Assembly (NCBI RefSeq): GCF_001428105.1
Contig: NZ_LMSJ01000026.1
Coordinates: 21,808 to 85,807, forward strand
Direction of reading: 5' to 3'
DNA length: 64,000 bases
Source: Paenibacillus sp. Soil766
Lineage (GTDB): Bacteria; Bacillota; Bacilli; Paenibacillales; NBRC-103111
Below the pieces are notes generated by a model. That model was given only the letters and a program-made list of their open reading frames with translations. It searched no databases and was not told the DNA's origin. The translations under genes were made by a program, and so were the position numbers. Of this stretch, positions 60,067 through 64,000 are shown one piece after another; positions within the stretch are counted from its first letter, which is position 1; the number at the start of each line of letters is the position of its first letter.

Positions 60067-60966
60067 ATGGAAGCGGGAACCACGAACAGCTCAATTCGCC
60101 GGGGAAGCGAATTGATGAATAGAGCAAGAATGCTAATTTCTTGCCCGGATCAGCCGGGTATTGTAGCAGCCGTATCGCAATTTCTATTTGAATATGGTGC
60201 GAATATTGTGCAATCGGATCAGTATACGATGGATCCAGAGGGCGGCATGTTCTTCATTCGAATTGAGTTTGATTTAACGGAATTGGCGAGTCGCGTGGAT
60301 AAGTTAAGAACAGATTTCTCTGCCGTAGCTGAGAAATTCTCTATGGATTGGAGTCTTTCTTTGGCTAGTCAGAAGAAACGGATTGCCATTTTCGTATCCA
60401 AAGAAGACCATGCGTTGCTTGAGCTGTTATGGCATTGGCGTGCAGGGGATCTCAACGCGGATATTGCGATGGTGATCTCTAACCACAATGATATGTGTTC
60501 GCTGGTGGAGCCTTTCGGGATTCCATTTCATCACATTCCAGTTACCGCGGCAACCAAAGCAGAGTCTGAACAGCGCCAGCTTGAGCTTATTGGCGACAGT
60601 GTAGATGCGATCGTTCTTGCTCGCTACATGCAGATTGTTTCACCATCGTTTATCCAAAATTACGCAAATCGCATCATCAATATTCACCACTCCTTCTTAC
60701 CTGCTTTTGTAGGCGGTAAGCCTTATGCACAAGCGCATAACCGCGGAGTCAAGATTATTGGTGCGACAGCGCATTATGTGACGGACGAGCTAGACGCCGG
60801 ACCGATTATTGAGCAGGACGTTCAGCGTGTGAGTCACCGGGATAATGTTGAGGATTTGAAAAGAATTGGTCGTCACATCGAACGAATCGTTCTTGCACGT
60901 GCAGTAGCTTGGCATGTTGAGGATCGAATTATTGTCCACAATAATAAAACGGTTGTGTTTAACTAG
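60067..60966 (+). CDS. purU: formyltetrahydrofolate deformylase, 299 aa
   Basis: N-terminal ACT domain (LISCPDQPGIVAAVSQFLFE, residues 22-41) and C-terminal formyltransferase domain with IAIFVSKEDHAL, LARYMQIVSPSF, NIHHSFLPAFVGGKPY and GATAHYVTDELDAGPII. It releases formate from 10-formyl-THF. CTAGGGGG precedes ATG 60067; a second ATG at 60115 would also keep the ACT domain. Confidence 0.93.
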   Translation: MEAGTTNSSIRRGSELMNRARMLISCPDQPGIVAAVSQFLFEYGANIVQSDQYTMDPEGGMFFIRIEFDLTELASRVDKLRTDFSAVAEKFSMDWSLSLASQKKRIAIFVSKEDHALLELLWHWRAGDLNADIAMVISNHNDMCSLVEPFGIPFHHIPVTAATKAESEQRQLELIGDSVDAIVLARYMQIVSPSFIQNYANRIINIHHSFLPAFVGGKPYAQAHNRGVKIIGATAHYVTDELDAGPIIEQDVQRVSHRDNVEDLKRIGRHIERIVLARAVAWHVEDRIIVHNNKTVVFN

Positions 60967-60974
60967 TATAGAGC

Positions 60975-61010
60975 AGGTTGTGCCCAATTATGGGTACAAC
61001 CTATTTATAT
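60975..61010 (+). terminator. terminator-like hairpin after purU
   Basis: AGGTTGTGCCC pairs with GGGTACAACCT (one G-T pair) with a six-base loop; the following ATTTATAT is only a weak T-run. Confidence 0.6.
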
Positions 61011-61153
61011 ATAGGACAGAAGTATAACGTTTTAGCGGGTTATTGTGGCAAAGCCTTAAAGCAAATGGTACAATAATTCAAGCGAGTAAAGTCACTTGTA
61101 TGTACAAGTTAATTAGCTTTTGAAAATACAGAAATCATGGAGGGAAATTTCGA

Positions 61154-63175
61154 ATGACTGCATCAAACAAAACAATTGAACAATTAGCCGTAGACACGAT
61201 CCGTACACTCGGTATCGACGCGGTTGAGAAAGCTAAATCAGGCCACCCAGGTATGGTAATGGGAGCTGCACCAATGGCTTACGTCCTCTGGAAGCAACAT
61301 ATGAAACACAATCCATCGAATCCTAAATGGGTAAACCGTGACCGTTTCGTTCTATCTGCAGGACACGGATCCATGCTTCTATACAGCTTGCTTCACCTAT
61401 GTGGCTATGATCTGCCAATGGAAGAGATCAAGAACTTCCGCCAATGGGGAAGCAAAACCCCTGGTCACCCAGAGTACGGTCACACAGCAGGTGTTGATGC
61501 AACGACAGGTCCTCTTGGACAAGGCGTTGGTATGGCTGTCGGTATGGCGATGGCAGAAGCTCACTTGAGAGAGACATACAACAAAGAAAACTTCCCAGTT
61601 ATCGACCACTACACGTACGCAATTTGCGGCGATGGCGATATGATGGAAGGCGTTTCCTCCGAAGCGGTATCCCTTGCAGCTCATTTGAAATTGGGCAAAT
61701 TGATCATGATGTACGATTCCAACGATATCTCGCTTGATGGCGAATTGAATATGGCTTTCTCTGAAAACGTGCAAGCACGTTTCGAAGCATACGGCTGGCA
61801 AGTATTGCGCGTTGAAGAGCAAAACGACCTTGCTGCAATTTCCAAAGCGATTGCTGAAGCGAAAGCTGATACAACTCGTCCTACATTGATTGAAGTGAAA
61901 ACGACAATCGGCTTCGGTTCCCCGAACAAAGGTGGTAAAGGTGGTCACGTTGGACCTCACGGTTCACCACTTGGCGGCGACGAAGTGAAATTGACGAAGC
62001 AAGCGTACGGCTGGCCAGAAGAGCCGGACTTCTTAGTTCCAGATGAAGTTCGCGCACATTATGCTGAAATTGGGCAAGAAGGTGCTGCCGCTGAAGAAGC
62101 TTGGAGCAACCTGTTGAACGATTACATCAAAGCGTACCCAGAGCTTGGCAACCAATTCAGCGCTGCTGTGAATGGTGAGCTTCCAGCTGGTTGGGATGCT
62201 GATCTTCCTACATACACGACAGAAGACAAGCCTATGGCTACGCGTGTTTCTTCTGGTAATGCGATCAATGCCATTGCAGGCAAATTGCCGCAATTAATCG
62301 GGGGTTCCGCGGATCTAGCGAGCTCGAACAACACGATGATCAAAGGCGAATCCAACTATAGCGCTAGCAATTATGCTGGACGCAACGTATGGTTCGGTGT
62401 TCGTGAGTTCGGTATGGGTACAGCGATGAACGGTATGGCGCTTCATGGCGGTGTTAAAGTATACGGAGCAACATTCTTCGTATTCTCCGACTACTTGCGT
62501 GCTTCCATCCGTCTTGCAGCACTTATGCAGCTTCCTGTTATTTATGTTCTAACACATGACAGTATCGCTGTTGGTGAAGATGGACCGACGCATGAGCCGA
62601 TCGAACAATTGCCGGCACTTCGCGTGATTCCAGGCATCACAGTCATTCGTCCTGCTGATGGTAACGAAACGTCCGAAGCTTGGCGCTATGCGATCTCTGA
62701 AGCGAAAGGTCCAGTTGCGCTTGTCTTGACTCGTCAAAACTTGCCGATCCTTCCAGGTACGGTTGAAGGAGCGAAAGCGAACCTAAGCAAAGGCGGATAC
62801 GTGGTATCCGATGCTGCGAATGGTCAACCGGATGCTCAAATCCTAGCAACAGGATCCGAAGTACAACTAGCTGTTGCGGCTCAAAAATTGCTGCAAGCCG
62901 AAGGCATCAACGTTCGCGTTGTCAGTCTGCCGAGCTTGGAACTATTCGAGAAGCAATCCAAAGAATACAAAGATTCCGTTATCTTACCAGGCGTGAAGAA
63001 GCGTCTTGCTGTTGAGATGGCATACCCACTTGGCTGGGAGCGTTACACAGGCGACGAGGGTTCAATCCTTGGCATCTCCACTTTTGGAGCATCCGCTCCA
63101 GGGGATACCGTTCTTAGAGAATACGGCTTCTCACCAGAGAACGTTGCAGCACGCGTGAAAGCATTGTTAGGTTAA
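61154..63175 (+). CDS. tkt: transketolase, 673 aa
   Basis: Full-length transketolase: GHPGMVMGAAPMAYVLW, GHGSMLLYSLLHL, GPLGQGVGMAVGMAMAE, the thiamine-diphosphate motif CGDGDMMEGVSSEAVSLAAH, FGVREFGMGTAMNGMALHGG, and THDSIAVGEDGPTHEPIEQL. It shuttles two-carbon units in the pentose phosphate pathway. GGAGGG precedes the ATG. Codon use is markedly more biased than in the EPS genes, as expected for a highly expressed housekeeping gene. Confidence 0.96.
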   Translation: MTASNKTIEQLAVDTIRTLGIDAVEKAKSGHPGMVMGAAPMAYVLWKQHMKHNPSNPKWVNRDRFVLSAGHGSMLLYSLLHLCGYDLPMEEIKNFRQWGSKTPGHPEYGHTAGVDATTGPLGQGVGMAVGMAMAEAHLRETYNKENFPVIDHYTYAICGDGDMMEGVSSEAVSLAAHLKLGKLIMMYDSNDISLDGELNMAFSENVQARFEAYGWQVLRVEEQNDLAAISKAIAEAKADTTRPTLIEVKTTIGFGSPNKGGKGGHVGPHGSPLGGDEVKLTKQAYGWPEEPDFLVPDEVRAHYAEIGQEGAAAEEAWSNLLNDYIKAYPELGNQFSAAVNGELPAGWDADLPTYTTEDKPMATRVSSGNAINAIAGKLPQLIGGSADLASSNNTMIKGESNYSASNYAGRNVWFGVREFGMGTAMNGMALHGGVKVYGATFFVFSDYLRASIRLAALMQLPVIYVLTHDSIAVGEDGPTHEPIEQLPALRVIPGITVIRPADGNETSEAWRYAISEAKGPVALVLTRQNLPILPGTVEGAKANLSKGGYVVSDAANGQPDAQILATGSEVQLAVAAQKLLQAEGINVRVVSLPSLELFEKQSKEYKDSVILPGVKKRLAVEMAYPLGWERYTGDEGSILGISTFGASAPGDTVLREYGFSPENVAARVKALLG

Positions 63176-63187
63176 TATAATGGCAGG

Positions 63188-63206
63188 GGCTCAGCTCGTC
63201 TGAGCC
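63188..63206 (+). other. small hairpin between tkt and ppnP
   Basis: GGCTCAG pairs with CTGAGCC around five bases, 12 bases after tkt. There is no T-run, so it is more likely an mRNA-stabilising or processing hairpin than a terminator. Confidence 0.4.
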
Positions 63207-63253
63207 TCGGCTTGTACTTATTCATAGCTCTTTTAGAGGGGGAACTATTAACC

Positions 63254-63571
63254 ATGTCCAGCTTTGAAAATGTAACCGTACTTACGAAAGCTAATGTTTA
63301 TTTCGATGGAAAAGTAACAAGCCGCACTGTGCAATTCGCAGACGGCACGAAGAAAACACTAGGCATCCTGCTTCCAGGTGAATATGAATTCGGAACAGAT
63401 GTGAAAGAAATCATGGAAATCCAAGCTGGTGAGCTGAACGTATTGCTTCCAGGCAGCACAGAGTGGATTACAATCAGTGGTCAAGGTGAGTTCACCGTGC
63501 CTGCTAATGCGAAATTCAAGCTCGAAGTGAAAACAGTGAGCGACTATATTTGTTCGTATATCGCTGAGTAA
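63254..63571 (+). CDS. ppnP: pyrimidine/purine nucleoside phosphorylase (PpnP, DUF1255), 105 aa
   Basis: Small cupin beginning MSSFENVTVLTKANVYFDGK with KKTLGILLPGEYEFGT, EIMEIQAGELNVLLPG and FTVPANAKFKLEV, the full PpnP family pattern. It splits nucleosides with phosphate to bases and sugar phosphates, next to transketolase, which can use the pentose products. AGAGGGGG lies upstream of ATG 63254; an earlier in-frame start at 63212 lacks a ribosome site. Confidence 0.92.
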   Translation: MSSFENVTVLTKANVYFDGKVTSRTVQFADGTKKTLGILLPGEYEFGTDVKEIMEIQAGELNVLLPGSTEWITISGQGEFTVPANAKFKLEVKTVSDYICSYIAE

Positions 63572-63600
63572 TTAGCGTAGAATCGAATGCTTTCAAGCCA

Positions 63601-63653
63601 AAAACCATACATCTTCATTGAACAAATTGTTCAATGGATGTATGGTTTTTTTC
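63601..63653. terminator. intrinsic terminator after ppnP
   Basis: AAAACCATACATC and GATGTATGGTTTT flank an inner ATTGAAC/GTTCAAT stem; a run of seven T follows, and a run of A precedes, so it can work in both directions. Confidence 0.9.
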
Positions 63654-63691
63654 AATATATTAGCAAGTATTATATTGGTGATAAAACCTAA

Positions 63692-64000
63692 GGTACCTCC
63701 GTCGTCCGACGGGTGCTAGCGCACAAATAATGTGCGCAAGGGAGGTACCTCCGTCGTCCGACGGGCGCAAGCGCACAAATAATGTGCGCAAGGGAGGTAC
63801 CTCCGTCGTCCGACGGGTGCTAGCGCACAAATAATGTGCGCAAGGGAGGTACCTCCGTCGTCCGACGGGTGCTAGCGCACAAATAATGTGCGCAAGGGAG
63901 GTATCTCCGTCGTCCGACGGGTGCTAGCGCACAAATAATGTGCGCAAGGGAGGTACCTCCGTCGTCCGACGGGCGCTAGCGCACAAATAATGTGCGCAAG
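63692..64000. repeat. tandem 52-bp repeat array, six units, cut by window end
   Basis: Units start at 63692, 63744, 63796, 63848, 63900 and 63952 (the last has 49 bases). Each holds three inverted repeats: GGAGGTACCTCC at the unit junction, CCGTCGTCCGACGG, and GCGCACAAATAATGTGCGC preceded by GTGCTAGCGCAC. Differences are few: GGGCGCAAG in unit 2, GGTATC in unit 5, GGGCGCTAG in unit 6. No spacers, so not CRISPR. No open gene runs through it. Confidence 0.95.

Noticed and set aside
61397..61960. 187-residue minus-strand frame in tkt
   Set aside because: Shadow of the strongly codon-biased transketolase gene.
63692..64000. Possible CRISPR array
   Set aside because: All 52 bases repeat without unique spacers, and no cas gene is in view.

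Overview
The window looks like a Paenibacillus (Bacillota) chromosome segment. The grounds are a paeninodin-type lasso peptide operon, SinR/SinI homologues, an eps gene set with eps-associated RNA elements, a DUF2621 gene, and strong purine-rich ribosome binding sites with sigma-A promoters. I infer the genus from gene content, not from a marker gene.

Layout. (1) 1-2985: tail of an unknown gene, an ABC exporter and a nucleotidyltransferase-like gene. (2) 2993-10155: a lasso peptide operon, in order cyclase, 42-residue precursor, intrinsic attenuator, precursor kinase, PqqD-like leader-binding protein, exporter, leader peptidase, second nucleotidyltransferase-like gene. (3) 10213-20494: exopolysaccharide (EPS) locus 1, with glycosyltransferases, pyruvyl- and acetyltransferases and a Wzx flippase, ending in a decayed acyltransferase and IS relics. 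(4) 20948-26640: an SGNH esterase-like gene and two convergent beta-helix proteins. (5) 26778-40150: EPS locus 2, close to Bacillus subtilis eps (EpsC, galU, glycosyltransferases, EpsG, galE, EpsL/M/N, a GlmS paralogue), closed by a SinR-like gene. (6) 40214-45761: a regulatory knot holding sinR, opposing sinI, an Asn/Asp-rich secreted protein, a stand-alone integrase-like domain, an Xre-type repressor, an LCP ligase and small genes. (7) 45862-58305: EPS locus 3, with a PilZ-like protein, the CpsB/C/D tyrosine phosphatase-kinase module, a second EAR RNA, galU, Wzx, Wzy, glycosyltransferases, a UDP-glucuronate decarboxylase and a UDP-glucose dehydrogenase. (8) 58352-63652: housekeeping genes (DUF2621, endonuclease IV, purU, tkt, ppnP). 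(9) 63692-64000: six tandem 52-bp units, each made of three palindromes and running off the window end.

What ties it together is regulation. A 16-bp palindrome (GTTCTTTATAAAGAAC and variants), containing the known SinR half-site GTTCTYT, occurs eleven times. It lies at the promoters or upstream regions of the lasso operon, EPS loci 1 and 2, the SGNH gene, the GlmS paralogue, sinR and the Asn/Asp-rich secreted protein. A second palindrome (GATAC-N5-GTATC or GTAAC), like PBSX Xre operators, occurs about ten times between 40.87 and 45.88 kb. It lies at sinI, the integrase-like gene, the xre gene, two small genes and the start of EPS locus 3. In several promoters the operator sits exactly in the 17-bp spacer. 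The inferred circuit is an Xre-type switch controlling the SinI antirepressor, which relieves SinR repression of matrix genes and of a lasso antibiotic-type peptide.
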